A stretch of DNA of 64,000 nucleotides from Pyrus communis (Eukaryota; Streptophyta; Magnoliopsida; Rosales; Rosaceae). Shown here piece by piece: positions 22,647 to 34,736 of the stretch. Position numbers and translations under genes: made by a program. The stretch covers positions 7,922,001 to 7,986,000 of the forward strand of contig NC_084813.1 of NCBI RefSeq assembly GCF_963583255.1, read 5' to 3'. Every line of letters begins with the position of its first letter. Positions within the stretch are counted from its first letter, which is position 1. The notes under the pieces were generated by a model. That model was not told where the DNA came from and did no database searches. It saw nothing but the letters and a program-made list of their open reading frames with translations.

Positions 22647-24195
22647 TGACACACCCCGAATCTAAAAATGGAGCGTGACACCCTAAAGCCATTAGGGTTC
22701 CACACGCGTCACACGCGTGCTAGGCACGTGCCTGCTTGTGGCCGTCGCGTGGGAGGTCAGAAAATTATTTTAAAAATATGGGGATGTTCGTGAGGTTCAG
22801 TAGAGCACGTTGGTATATTCAAACACCCCATTTGAGCAATGTATGAGAAGTTATTATCTAAGGTTGGTTATGTGCATTAAATTGACGTTTTTATAGTTGT
22901 TTCGCATATAGGTGAGGACTATCCAGAGGACGAGCGCAGCCACGCGAGGCTCGGGGCTTACGATCCTTCTACGTATCAGTGAGTGGGCTTTTGGTTTTCC
23001 GTATATACCTATATACTTGAGAATTTTTCCAGAAAATGCAATTAAATGTTTATATGTTTTTTTAAATGCCATGCATAGTGTTTGCATATTTAGTTATGCA
23101 TTAGTAGTTGCATATATGTATGCTTTGGTGTCGCGGACGCTAAGGTAGGTCAGGTGAGTATATTGTTAGTGATAGATGTGGTGTTGATGAGATTGAGATA
23201 TAGTTTATAGTCCTGCACCTTGGTGATTGCGCTCCGCCAGAGTAGGGCCTAGCCTTCACGTGATCGTTCACCTCCTGCACCGTACGCTCACCTTGGATCC
23301 AAGGCAGGTGCTAACCTGTCGTACAGACCACTTTAGGTGGTTCCGACTCGTAAGTGACTTGCGATACTTCGCATAGCCTTCACGTGATCGTAGCACTAAA
23401 GCGTATTTATTTACACCCAGCCTATCATACAGACCACCATAGGTGGTTCCGACTCATGTGCAGGATAGTGGTTGAGGAGCTATAGTTTCAGCCGTACATG
23501 TCACTTTAGCTGACTCCGGCTGACGTGTTGATATTATCAGCATATTATGATTTGTGTTATCTCACCTACTTGATGCTTATATTGTTGATCGGATATTTTG
23601 ACATGGCATATATCTAGTATGGCATATTTGAGCTTTATTGTTTTTAGCATGATTTGATATACGAGTATGTATAATATTTTCTAGAAAGTATACAGGTTTT
23701 CCAAAAAGGGGTTATTACTTGATATTGAAATGGTTTGAAAAACAACTTTGTTTTTGCCCACTCACGTTTTCTGTTTTGCGCCCCTCCAGGTTTTAGGTAG
23801 CGAGGAGGTGGGTGAGGACAGAGGTATCGAGGCATTTCTGACAAAGCACCCTTCATGTAGGATTTTCAGTTATCACTTGTGTAGTGTTTGTTTATTCTGG
23901 ACTACACCTAGGATACTTGAACTTCTACTTTGCCTTTTTCCTTCCGTGTTTGTCACTAGCACTCACTGATCTTTTTATTGTAAATTATCCTGTTGACTTT
24001 ATTTCCTCATATTTTCACTCTTTTGCTTCCGCATTGTGAACTTGGCTACGTCACCCTCACGTGATGGACAACACGCTCCACTTTCAGATTCAGGGTGTGT
24101 CAGTTTGGTATCACTAACACACCCTACAACACGAAATACGTCCAGGGGCAAAATCGTCATTTCACACTAACGGTACAAAAATTGGGACGGGCTGT

Positions 24196-24199
<4 letters not shown>
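22647..24199 (-). mobile_element. Solo LTR of a Ty3/gypsy element
   Basis: A 1.55-kb block begins TGACACACCCCGAATC and ends GGGACGGGCTGTCACA. Read on the minus strand it therefore starts TGTGACAGCCCGTCCC and ends in GTGTGTCA, an arrangement typical of long plant gypsy (Del/Tekay-like) LTRs. It contains two copies of a CAGACCAC..TAGGTGGTTCCGACTC unit (about 23325 and 23430). No gag or pol is adjacent, so it is a solo LTR. It lies between TA-rich flanks, so the 5-bp duplication cannot be resolved. Confidence 0.6.

Positions 24200-24246
<47 letters not shown>
24199..24246. repeat. (AT)n microsatellite
   Basis: About 23 TA units immediately beside the solo LTR end. Confidence 0.9.
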
Positions 24247-24248
<2 letters not shown>

Positions 24249-24895
24249 GTACATTTTACATGTAACAAATTGGTATATTTAAGAATGATTACATTTTAAG
24301 ATTAAAAATTTGAAAAAAAATTACATGAATGGGTTACATATAAGATTAAAAAATTGAAAACATTTTTAAAAAAAAAAAAGCTAATGGGTACAAACTTATT
24401 CTAATTTTTTATTTATTTTAGAAATGTTTTGAATTGACAATTAGTTAGGAGTTTAATAAAGGTGTGAGTATTAAAATTCTAAATGAATTATTAATTTTTA
24501 TTTTAAAAAATTATGTAACTAACATTTAAATTCATTATTACATTAATTTTAGGGAATTGGATCAAAATCTGAAAACTAATAAGGTTTCAGTTAATGAACT
24601 TTAGTAACTAGGGACCAGATACTAATTTTTCCTAAAAAAAATTGTGCTTAATGATATTGAAAATCTAATTTATTTCATTTAAACTTACAAATTTTTCCAG
24701 CAAACACTAAATATTGTTTTCCAAACATTAAACTATTAATATTAATTAGACACATTATTCCAAATAATTAATCAATTTGATACTGTTCAAACAATCAAGT
24801 GGGTTGAAAATGCCAAAATTTAAAAGGAAACGCTATAATTGAGTAACATGGAGAAATATTATATAGATTAGACATTTTTTTTCTTAAAAAAAATC

Positions 24896-25036
24896 ATATT
24901 ATCTACACTACCGGGAGGGGGTGGATTTAACCTCACAAAGGGCTAGCAATAATGCGGTTCAAATTTGCCTTTGGCGAGAATCAAACCTAAGAACTCTCAT
25001 TTTCAAGTGAAGAAGAATAGCACTAGACTGTATTAT
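24896..25036 (-). mobile_element. tRNA-derived SINE copy
   Basis: Read on the minus strand, it has TTCTTCTTCACTTG, a box B-like GGTTTGATTC, CGCCAAAGGC, GAACCGCATTATTGCTAGCC and a 3' part CCGGTAGTGTAGATAATATG followed by T/A-rich sequence. The same body is present in opposite orientation at 25867. It is older and more diverged than that copy; ends are approximate. Confidence 0.6.
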
Positions 25037-25842
25037 AAAGTGGTTATAGATTAGACAGTTTTTAAACGCATAACAAATACAAATGCCACTTAAATCCATT
25101 ATTGAGGGTTAAGTGGCTATGATAAATACTTTAACTCATAGCCACTTAAATCCAATTACAAAGTTCAACTCGGCATTTTGACATAAATCGGCAATGTCGA
25201 AAATATACGATGGTTTTGAATCTAGCTATTTCCACTACAGTCACCACAAATAGGTACGTGTTTGTATAACCTAAAATGGTAATCAAATAAGACATGCACA
25301 CTGAACTATCATGGAGTAGCGCACGTGTCTTCATTGAGTTGGACCGTCCTAGTGATTCAGGTAAAATCAATCAAAGTACAACCCCAAGCAATAGGCCCAG
25401 GCAATAGGAATTTAGTTGACTTGAATAGATTAAGTCATACTTGTTTCTAATTCTAGGGTTTCACATCATGACATCGTCCTTCGATCAATCAATGTATAAT
25501 CTTTTCATGTTTGAATGCATGACACACGTAAGTTACTGTTCACGTATTAGACATAGATTGCTGTGGAAGTATGTCAAGTCGAGTACTAGGGTATTTATAT
25601 GGTTATTGTATGTCCAAAATTTTTTTTGTTTATATTTGGTTTCATTATATTAAAATATGAAAAATCGAGTGTGGTTTGATGTTGATCAATGTTTGTCAAC
25701 GATTTTAAGATCATTAGAGGGTGGTGCGGTAATTCTCCGGCTTACAATGTGTAGAGCTCGTAAATCTTATCCTCCCAGTTGGTTGGATGTGGATCCTCTG
25801 TGACAGAGGAATTGTAATATTGTATTTATGATGAAATTATAA
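25037..25842. other. Gene-free stretch between two SINEs
   Basis: AT-rich DNA. The frames at 25146-25370 and 25441-25653 show no domain and overlap no other evidence. An imperfect direct repeat CCACTTAAATCCA occurs at about 25088 and 25142. Confidence 0.45.
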
Positions 25843-25866
25843 GTGTGAAGTTGTAGTTACTTAATA

Positions 25867-26024
25867 ATACGGTTTAGTGATATTCTTCTTCACTTGTAAG
25901 TGAATGGTCTTAGGTTCGATTCTTGCCAAAGGCGAATTTGAACCACATTATTGCTAGCCTATTGTGAGGCTTAGCCAACCCCACCACTCCCTTAGTGTAG
26001 ATATTACCGTTTGTTAAAAAAAAG
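25867..26024 (+). mobile_element. tRNA-derived SINE with long target duplication
   Basis: The element begins near ATACGGTTTAGTGATATTC (box A-like) and continues with GGTCTTAGGTTCGATTCTTG (box B GGTTCGATTC), CCAAAGGCGAATTTGAACC and CTTAGTGTAGATATTACCG, ending in an A-rich tail. It is flanked by imperfect direct repeats of about 23 bp, GTGTGAAGTTG...CTTAATA, at 25843-25866 and 26025-26047, as expected for LINE-mediated insertion. It encodes no protein. Confidence 0.78.
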
Positions 26025-26047
26025 GTGTGAAGTTGCGTTTCTTAATA

Positions 26048-26848
26048 TAAGTAATAAGTTCTTGATAACACGACATGAACTCAAGCTATATTAAATTAAT
26101 ATACAACCCTAACTAGATTTACCCAAGATAGGGAAGCAAGTAGGTTTTGCGTTCTTCCCCTAGCTAAGAAAATGAAAGGAGGTATATGAAGAGTCCTATC
26201 AAGTGTGAGAAAAGATATGTTTCAGTGTTTTAGTAATTCATCACACATCACGCAATAAACAAGAATGGGTACTAATCGTTCTAGAAACTCAGTTTTTATT
26301 ATGTTATAGTGATACAAATCCCTATAATCTCTCAAGTTTTCATCCGCATTCATTGAAAGCTGCAAGCCTTAGGGTGGAAAACTAATTAGTAACTAACATA
26401 TAAAGTTTTAATTAGTTTAGGTCCTTTAGGAACCGCTCTGTAGCTATAATTCAATAACTATGCAATTCACCTTAAAGAACTAGCTACTTGCTTAATGTGT
26501 CATCATTATTTCTTCATACAAGACATTAGATTAAAAAGTTATGGCATAGATCGCCGAAAAACACCTCCATGGGTAAAGATGCACACACATCCTAAGAGCC
26601 TTGCGGTTGTTCCACATCCGTATAGCACTAATTTTGTATTAGAAAATACTGCTAAACTATATATATATATCTGTTCTTTTCTGATATTAAATCTCTCTTG
26701 CATTTCACTCTAAACTTATTAAAGTTTAACTGGTAACAAATCAAAGGACGGAAAAATAATAATTGATTACAAGCTCTAATTCTTATTTCATGCACTAAAG
26801 GAAAAACACTACATATTACCATCACCGCTACATAGCCAAATGATTACA
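26048..26848. other. Gene-free stretch
   Basis: AT-rich DNA. The frame at 26495-26713 is unsupported. No repeat boundaries recognised. Confidence 0.45.
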
Positions 26849-27040
26849 GGCTAATTTGGGAAGTGCTTTTAAATGATTCAAAACGTTTTAGGAGAAAATG
26901 TTTTTGAAACTCATCCTTAGTAAAAATGCAAATTCAAAGCACTTGGAGTGCTTCTTGTAAGAACTGTGTGTTTTTGGAACCCAAAAAATATTTTCTATAA
27001 AAGCATTTTCAGTCATTTAAAATCATTTCCCAAACGAGTC
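26849..27040. mobile_element. MITE with about 35-bp inverted repeats
   Basis: The left end GGCTAATTTGGGAAGTGCTT and the right end, as complement GACTCGTTTGGGAAATGATT, continue as TTTAAATGATTCAAAACG against TTTAAATGACTGAAAATG. Internal length is small and non-coding. The target duplication is not clear, so the superfamily is undecided. Confidence 0.6.
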
Positions 27041-27275
27041 ATACATCTTATCAAATTTTATTTCTATATTACTAGGAAGACCTAAACCTAAACAAATACA
27101 AAACATTTCTAAGCCCTAGTGATGGGAAAGCAAGCATCATAGTACTCGTCATACCAGAATATATAGTTTTAAGATGTAAAATATTCCAAACTAACAACAA
27201 ACCAAATTACCTTCTCACTACCTTTTCTATCATCTTATCCTTGTATGTGATAATTATCTACTACAAACAATGTTA

Positions 27276-27452
27276 GGCAGCGGGTTGGGGCCAGTGCCGA
27301 GGCTGCTAGGCGGGGCCTAGACGGGTGTCTAGACGGATTAGGTGGGCGCTTAGGTGGACTAGGTGGATTTTAAGTAAATCTATTATATATTGTGCAAATA
27401 AGTATCTGCTTGTACTTAAAATATATATAATTTCATCATAAACTACAAATTA

Positions 27453-27483
<31 letters not shown>

Positions 27484-27714
27484 TATGAAGTATTGGAACA
27501 TGATGAAAACATGGGGAATAAGGATATAATATGTGTTCATTTAAGCATGCAACAATTTCTTACAAACTTATTGAAAAAAATAATAAAAAGCAAAATGAAA
27601 GTTATCTATTTTATGTCTAAGTGAGTTGTGACCTAGCAGGTGCCTAGGCGATCGGGATGGTGGCAAGCTGCCTAACACCTAGACGGTGCTATGCAGGAAT
27701 TTTTAGAACAGTGA
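27276..27714. mobile_element. Truncated hAT-like repeat with CTAGGCGG motifs
   Basis: Several CTAGGCGGGGCCTAGACG and TAGGTGGGCGCTTAGGTGG motifs lie at left. A diverged mirrored set (CACCTAGACGGTGCT, TGCCTAGGCG) lies at right, ending TTTTTAGAACAGTG, which resembles a hAT terminus. The left terminus lacks its partner. A (TA)n run at 27459-27482 sits in the AT-rich middle. Confidence 0.4.
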
Positions 27715-28760
27715 CCACAAATATTACTGTGCACACACTGACAAGAACGTGAAGATCATGTAAGAAAATGGAGACTTTTTGGACACCGTATGCCATGATT
27801 AGTTTATGTAGTGTACGTATGTAGTTTAATGCACTTTAGAGTTGCTCTTTTGCTTTTTCCTCCGTAACTCTTACCCAAACACACATGGTGTAGCAGCAAA
27901 CCAATGGAAACACCAAGTCCAAGAAGAAGGTTACGATAGAACAAAATATGGCCATTTCTCTTATCCTTTGTATTTAATGTAGGGACAGTATTTTGACACA
28001 TCAAGTACCATCTTCTTTAGTCGACTCCACTAAATTTCGGTTTGGCAGTTAGTCGAAGAACATTATTGTAAAGCAAAATTTTCCATTCTTGACGGATTGC
28101 CATACTGGTATCAGATATGTTGGATATTTGCTTTTGCCTTTTAATATTAAAGTATTCATCTATTTATGTCTGTATTTTTATATTTTATTTTTAGATTCTA
28201 GTAGTTTAATACATACTACATAGAGATGTGGGAAATCTCATCATTCACAACTGCAGAATTGCAATGTTATCTTTAGACACGGATAATTGGCATAGATGAG
28301 TCCTTTAAAACACTAAACAAAGCTTATCGAGGAGCAGAAAGCAGGAAAGGTAACCCGTGTCTTATTTCCTCTTGCACACTTACACACACATAATCAGATC
28401 GAGAGCTGAAGGGGCAACTCCCATTTTTGGTACCAATGCTCCTTGTCTTTATTTCAAAATTGCGACGTTGCAAGTTGCAACAACTAATAAATATAGACAA
28501 TAATTTTAGCCTATTTCGATCCTAGTCCTAACCCAGAGAAGGAAAGAGAAAATTACATACATTCGAAATTATATGTTCTCATTTTTTCATCTTTTGCATG
28601 TCATTTGTGATAAACTTTTAGGCTCAGTAGTAGTATGTGACGTACCACCAACATTACCGATATTATCAACTTAACTACTAATTATTAGGTGTCGAGTTTT
28701 ATCACAACACGTCTCGGTGATTTTAGTAGTGAATCTTCCACATAATATATATATAGGAAG
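27715..28760. other. Gene-free stretch
   Basis: AT-rich sequence with no recognisable gene; the minus frame at 27804-28004 has no known domain. Confidence 0.45.
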
Positions 28761-28941
28761 CCTTTAAGGGAAGGGATCCCCATTTTTCAAAAAATAAGGG
28801 GACATTCTCTTAACCATTAGATTTGAGATTCTGTGGCTTGTGATTTAATCACAGCCACAGAATTTCATTAAGGTCAAATCTAATGGTCAAGAGGGTGTCC
28901 CCAATTTTTTTTTTAACAATGGGGATCCCTTCCTTTAAAGG
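28761..28941. mobile_element. Near-perfect palindromic MITE
   Basis: The element folds on itself over almost its whole 181 bp. CCTTTAAGGGAAGGGATCCC at left mirrors GGGATCCCTTCCTTTAAAGG at right. ACCATTAGATTTGA mirrors TCAAATCTAATGGT, and the centre TGTGGCTTGTGAT mirrors ATCACAGCCACA around TTA. No coding potential. A partial third arm follows at 28959-29016. Confidence 0.78.
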
Positions 28942-28958
28942 GTGTGTGTGTGTGTGTA

Positions 28959-29016
28959 ATGGTCAAAAGGGTGTCCTCATTTTTTTTTAAAATGAGGATC
29001 CCTTTCCTTAAAAGGT
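28959..29016. repeat. Partial duplicate of the palindromic MITE arm
   Basis: AATGGTCAAAAGGGTGTCCT and then GAGGATCCCTTTCCTTAAAAG repeat the right arm of the element at 28761-28941, separated from it by a (GT)n run. Confidence 0.65.
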
Positions 29017-29021
29017 CTGTT

Positions 29022-29028
<7 letters not shown>

Positions 29029-29058
<30 letters not shown>
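29029..29058. repeat. (TA)n microsatellite
   Basis: About 14 TA units preceded by TG steps. Confidence 0.85.
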
Positions 29059-29059
<1 letters not shown>

Positions 29060-29060
<1 letters not shown>

Positions 29061-29653
29061 ATTCGGATTTTGTTGAATGATTTTATTATTCAACAATACA
29101 TGTATGATTACCATTTTTACGTAATAGTGAGCGAGCAGTAACATGTCCGTTCGTATTCAGTTATCCAACGGTTGATAGGCAATACACATTCAAAAGTAAT
29201 TGCATGAAAGCATCTTCGATATTTGTGTATCCATGTAAGGGTTAGGATTAGGTATGCGCATTTTTTGCCACACTTTTTTAAGAGGCATTTCGTAATATAT
29301 TTCAGCGACCGATCTTTTATTTTTTAGATATTTTTTAAAAGATCATTTATACTGTATTTTTTAAATATTCTCTTAATATCTTAATGATTTTTAGCTTGTT
29401 TAATTTTTTGTAAGAATGATATATGAATGATGAATTGAAATATAGACAGTTCAGATTCTCAAAAAACAAATTATGAAGTGATAACCACAAGAAAGTGTGC
29501 CCAAATTGTTAGAGAATAGGTTTCCACATCAAACAAATGACAAAAAAATGTACAAGTAAATATATGGGAATTTCCACCCCTAATATCACCAATGTCTTTT
29601 ATGATAAACACTACACTTAATAATAAAGGGTTAAGTGGGGACAATATTGATGA
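29060..29653. other. Gene-free stretch left of gypsy element
   Basis: AT-rich sequence without recognisable gene or repeat. Confidence 0.45.
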
Positions 29654-31931
29654 TGTTGGTGGTGGACTATGCGTGGAGGATCGACGCGTGATGCTGGAAT
29701 GTGGGGGGTGCGAGGGAATACAAACAAGAAATATTAAAACTAAAATTCAAGATCAACAAGTTAGTGGGGTCTCTCCCATAAAAATATACAACTGTACAAT
29801 AAATGTAACCAAACCCTCACTAGGGTATAATGCCCGTAGGCTCCCAAAAATAGTCAACCAAAAGAAATATAATGAAAGGTGTGAGGTAACCTAACTACTC
29901 CAAGAACTTTGATCTTTGCTTTGCTACCTAAGAAATACCTTGTATCTACTAATCCCTGTCCTTGCACAATTGCCCTCTACACCATGGGAAATTGGAATGG
30001 TTCACGGGGCAAAGCAACAACCCAAATAAGCTGAGAAGCTCGTGTGAGTGACAATAATTCGTATGTGATAACCATAAAACAAGTACATCAATCTCAGTAT
30101 AGAAACATCAATTATAAAATCATAAACAACTCGTTGGAAATCTTGAAGTAGTCACCAAGACATCCATCAACTTTTCTAAATCAAACCACAAAGGTTCTCA
30201 AATCTCTAGTTCATAAATACACTGAAATCTAGGCTAGAGCAACACAGTTCAACCAAAGCTTACAATTCCTAAGTTTCCGCATTCTAGACAACTCAAGGGA
30301 ACCGTAAAGATTTCTAAAGGTTCCAACTCAATGGAACCGAATAGGAAGATGGATTCAAGACAAATCAATAGAATTGAATGGAGATAGAGTTCCGGACCAT
30401 TTAGCGGAACCTAAGCAAAAAAAAGAGATTATGGAGTACTCAAAGAATCCATCGAAGATAGGGTACCAAACCACTTAATAGAACTGAAAAATGAAGGGAT
30501 TCTATACCACTTAACGGAATCCGAAAGGAATAAGATTCCAGACCAACTCAACGGAACCATATAAGAAGATGGATTCCAGGCCGCTCAATGAAATCCAAGC
30601 GGAGCAAGATTCTGGACCACTTCAACGGAACCGAATAGGATATGAGATTCCAGACCACTCAAAGGAATCCAGTTGAAGCAAGGTTCCGAATCACTCAACG
30701 AAACCCAAGCAGAACACGGTTCCAGACTAACTAAATGGAACCGAGAAGAATTCTAGAAACTTTTTAGAACAGCTCAATGGAACTTGACTAGGTACAAGTT
30801 CGATGTCACAACTCCCTGCAACCATGGGTTAATGGTCTTCTACAAGCCCTCTAATTTCACAAACATTTCAAATATGCATAACATACTACCTTTTATAAAA
30901 ATAGATCAATGACTAAATTTAAAAGCAATAATTAGTATAAAACACATTTTGTAAATCCATGCCATATCCATTAAGTATACAAGCATGGGAATTTTGTGGG
31001 TAATAATCATACCACATATATTAAAGTCACTCACCTAGAGTCTGGGTTAAAGCACCCTAGCACAAGGATCAAAGCACTCACACCCGATCAACACCTAACG
31101 GCGTTAGGAATATTTTATCACCATGAAGGATACTAGGTTCTCCTTCCTTCCTTCGGTTGTCAATGCCGCCGTTTGCCGTCATCTATCTCGTTGAAAACTA
31201 AGAAATTTTGTCAAAATCCCTTTAGGAGTCCAAGAAATGGTCCTAGATGGCCAGAAAATTGTCAAAAAACTTTAGCTCAAGTCGGCGTTGTGTGATCTTC
31301 ATATTTCGAGGTAGACTCGAACATCCAATGCTCGAATTTGTCTTCTGAGATAACGATGACTAGATTGAGGAACATGATCTCGTTCTAAATCAGCAGGAAA
31401 ATTCTCGTCTTCGTCGGACCTTCTAGAACTTTAGCCCTTAGCCCTTTTCTCATGATCTAGAGCTCAAGTTTGAGCTTGTGAAGAGAGGAAAATTGATGTG
31501 TTATTGGTTTGGTGGTCAACTGACCAAAATTTGGAGGTGGTGGTTGTATTCTAGGGGAAGAGAATAGGCAAGACAGAGAAATTAGACACGGAAGAGAGAA
31601 AAGCAAGCTAAAAGAAAAGAAGAGTCCAGAAAAATGAAAGAGTGGATCCCAGTGGCACACACCAAGGCCAAGAAAAAGACAACAAAATGTGTCTAAACAA
31701 AGGTGAAATTACCAAAATGCCCTCAATTTTTGTTTCGTTTGTACCCACGTATTCGTATGGACATGTAGTACCCAAATATGATAAGAAAAGAGACAAAACA
31801 TGAAAGAATCTTAAATGTCCATGTAGAACCTCAGTTAGAGCTATAAGGAAATTTTACGCTAATAATTAAGGAAGAATCGTAACAACTATGAAAAAGAATT
31901 TAAATAGTGAAATTTGGGGTGGGATTTCACA
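29654..31931 (-). repeat. Gypsy 3' LTR (left copy)
   Basis: It is homologous along its length to 33402-34736, with shared stretches such as GGCTCCCAAAAAT and AACCAAAAGAAATA. The left boundary is approximate because its first 25-30 bp are diverged. The right end ATTTCACA is clear. The frames at 29592-29894 and 31457-31796 are LTR sequence, not genes. Confidence 0.72.
30275..30790. repeat. Degenerate 35-45 bp minisatellite inside the LTR
   Basis: About a dozen copies of a unit like GATTCCAGACCACTCAACGG followed by AATCCAAGCGGA or AACCGAATAGGA. The other LTR has the same array at about 34030-34500, so the array predates the insertion. Confidence 0.8.
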
Positions 31932-31939
31932 TTTTTCCC

Positions 31940-33260
31940 TTCTTAAAAAGTGTTTAGGCCCCTAAACTCACCGTACATGTGCTCATGTCAGGCCCTATCT
32001 CAGCCTCCACAGCGGAAAGTTCGCAAACCCTGCTAACTCGCTGAGAACCTCCTTCCGATGTCCCAGCTCCATTACTATAAGCCCTTACTCCATGCTGACT
32101 TCCTCCAAGTTGTCTACCTCTCTGCTGGCCTGAGCCTCAAGGTGTTCCAGAAAGCCTACTCTGAGCTTGAAGTGCAACTAAGCCACCAACATTAAATGTG
32201 GCTCCGCTCGTACCCTTAGCTACCACATCTGCATTCCCTAATAATGTGAGGTTGGCCACACCAAAGCACATTTTAGTCTTATCCCTACATGGGCATGAGA
32301 GTCAACATCAGCAATGCGCGCATAATCATAGTACAATCATCTGAGACTGCACCTATAATCCTCCCTAAACAAACTATGGGGTTCACACCTAAAGGTACAC
32401 TGAACATCTCCCCGAAAACAATTGTACAGACTTCCCTTAGTGGAATGTTGAGACTTTCCCCCTAATTAGTCAAAGAGCTTGCTCGTGTAAGCCCATGTTG
32501 TCCTTCATAAGAAGAGCCATAAGAACCACCAGACAAAAACCCAAATCAATTTTGGTCCTTACTCGAATGATTATAAGGGTCATCTTCTTGTGATCCTCAC
32601 TCGCTTATGCCTTAAGCTCCTCATCAAGCTCTAATGTGTATACATGATCAATCTCTAAACCGACAAAGATCTTGAATGCTCGGTTGAAAACCTTTAATCA
32701 GCCTTTTCATCTTCTTTTCCTCATAGAGATGCTTAGAGAAATGGTAAATTTTGGTGAAGTGGACCACATACTCAACTACTGTATTCGTGCTCGGCTCAAT
32801 AGTGACGAACTCCGCCTCTAACTCATCTCAAAATGACTCTAGAAAATACTACTTGTCAATTGTTATCTGTCATCACTTGTAAGCCTTAGCCATCAACATA
32901 TATGTTGTAGGGTCTACCTGTTCATCAAATGAACAATGTAGAACGGTTAAAACCTTGGAAACCTAGTTAATCCAGGACTCAATTGTCCACATATCAGTAA
33001 TGCCATCAAACGAAGGCGGCTTATGAATATGAAACTCTTCATACAAAGACTTCTCTCTAGTAGAAGTCGTACAAACATAAGCATGAATAAGTTATTTCAA
33101 ATCTTCGATAGCCCGGAAACACTGTCAGGCCTGTCATAGTCATGTACAGCCTTCTTATCAGAAATAAAAACTCCATCATCATTGGGGATGTCATCCCCAA
33201 GCAGTTGAGTAGGACCATATGAGGTCGTCATCGTACGTCTGATAAATAGAAGAATTCAGC
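31940..33260 (-). pseudogene. Gypsy gag polyprotein, broken
   Basis: Minus-strand translation with several stops shows a gag of the plant retrotransposon type. It starts near 33230 (MTTSYGPTQLLGDDIPND), continues with EEFHIHKPPSFDG and WINQVSKVLTVLHC (the gag capsid pattern F..F.PP.F.G...W...), then EYVVHFTKIYHFSKHLYEEK, and ends with a decayed zinc-knuckle-like segment (LWCGQPHIIRECRC, near 32250). It is not translatable. Pol sequence normally downstream is missing. Confidence 0.65.
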
Positions 33261-33401
33261 GTAAGCGAATAATAACTCGAGAAAGAACCCACGCTACATA
33301 TGTAAAGGTCTAGTTACCCATGACCTATCCAGGCTTCCTCACTTGAAGGTAAAATTACAAGTATAGTAACCTATTGCCTAAGTTCTGATACCATCAAAAA
33401 T

Positions 33402-34736
33402 TGTCACACCCCGATCCGGATATACGTTCAAGATCAACACATGATGTTGGAACATAAAGGTTGCAAAAAATACAAACAACAAATATTGAAACTAAAATTC
33501 AAGGTCAAGGAAGCTAGTGAGGTATCTTCCATAAAAATATACAACAAATATAACCAGCCCTCACTACGGTAAATCCATGTAGGCTCCCAAAAATGTTCAA
33601 CCAAAAGAAATACAAAGAAATGTACAAGGGTAACCTAACCATTCCAAGGACTTTGATTTTTGCTCTGCTATCTAAGAAGTACCTCGTAATTACTAATCCC
33701 TATCACTAGCACAATTGCCCCTACAACGTGGGAATGTTGCATTGGGCAAATCAACAACCTGGATTAGTTGTAGAGCTTGTGTAAGTTACAATAAAACATA
33801 TGTGATAATAATAACAACAAAAGGTGCATCAATCTCAATATTGATACACCAATTATAAAACCATACTTTATAAAATCATAAACAATTCGCTAAAAATCTC
33901 AAAGGCCAGACATCTATCGGTTTTTCTAAGTTAAACCACAAAAGTTCTTAAATCTATAATTCATAAATACGCAAAAAAAAAACTAGGGCTAACGTGATAC
34001 AGTTCAGCCAAAGCCTACAACTCCTAAGTCTCCGCATTCTGGACCAACTCAAAGAAACCGAATAGGAATAGGGATTCTAGATTATCCAATGAAGATAAGG
34101 TTCAGAACATTACATGAAACCAAAACAAAAAATGGATTCTAAACCACTCAATGGAATCCAACGAAGATAGGGTTTCAGACCACTTAACAGAACCAAAACG
34201 AGAAAAGGATTGCGGATCACTCAATGATATCCGAACATAACACAATTCCAAAAGGAGGATGAGGGATTTTGGACTAACTCAAAGAAACCACGTAAAAAGG
34301 GGGATTTCAATCCACTCAACGAAATCCAAGAGGATGAGCATTCCAAACCAACTTAACGAAACTGAATAGAAAATGGGATTCTAGACAACTCAACGGAATT
34401 CAGTTGGATCAAGGTTTCGGACCACTTAACAAAACCTAAGCGGAACAGGTGTCTGGTCTAATCAATGGAACCGAGTAGAATTCTAGGAACCTAGTTTAAA
34501 ATAGTTTAATGGAACTAGATAGGATACAAGTTCGATGTCATAGCTCCCCATAACCATGCGTTAACGGTTCTCTACTAGTCATTTCACAAACATTTCAAAT
34601 ATGCATAACAAACTACATTTCATAAAATTAGATCGATGACTAAATTTAAAAACAATAATTAGTAAAAAAAACACTTTTTGTAAATCCATGCCATTTCCAC
34701 TAAGTATACTAACATGGGAATTTTCATGGTAATAAT
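33402..34736 (-). repeat. Gypsy 5' LTR (right copy), truncated
   Basis: It starts TGTCACACCCCGATCCGG on the plus strand and follows the left LTR up to GGGAATTTTCATGGTAATAAT. There the left copy continues with CATACCACATAT but this one is replaced by the Tat-type LTR. About 0.9 kb is missing. Confidence 0.75.

Larger units (their letters stand above)
29654..34736 (-). mobile_element. Ty3/gypsy element with 2.3-kb LTRs, internally deleted
   Basis: Two long direct repeats (29654-31931 and 33402-34736) flank only 1.5 kb of internal sequence. On the minus strand the right one is the 5' LTR. It ends GGGGTGTGACA and is followed by TGGTATCAGAAC, a Met-tRNA-type primer-binding site (about 33385-33396). 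Next to the left (3') LTR is a purine tract AAGAAGGGAAAAA (31932-31950 region), and that LTR starts TGTGAAATCCCACCCC. A broken gag lies between. Pol is absent. The right LTR is cut at 34736 by the Tat-type element. Gypsy, probably Del/Tekay-like, by LTR form and gag. Confidence 0.75.

Noticed and set aside
29592..29894. Open frame of 100 codons on the plus strand
   Set aside because: It overlaps the gypsy LTR, whose other copy at 33402 does not preserve the frame.
30275..30790. CRISPR-like array
   Set aside because: The units are degenerate, contiguous and of variable length with no spacers, and they lie inside a plant LTR.
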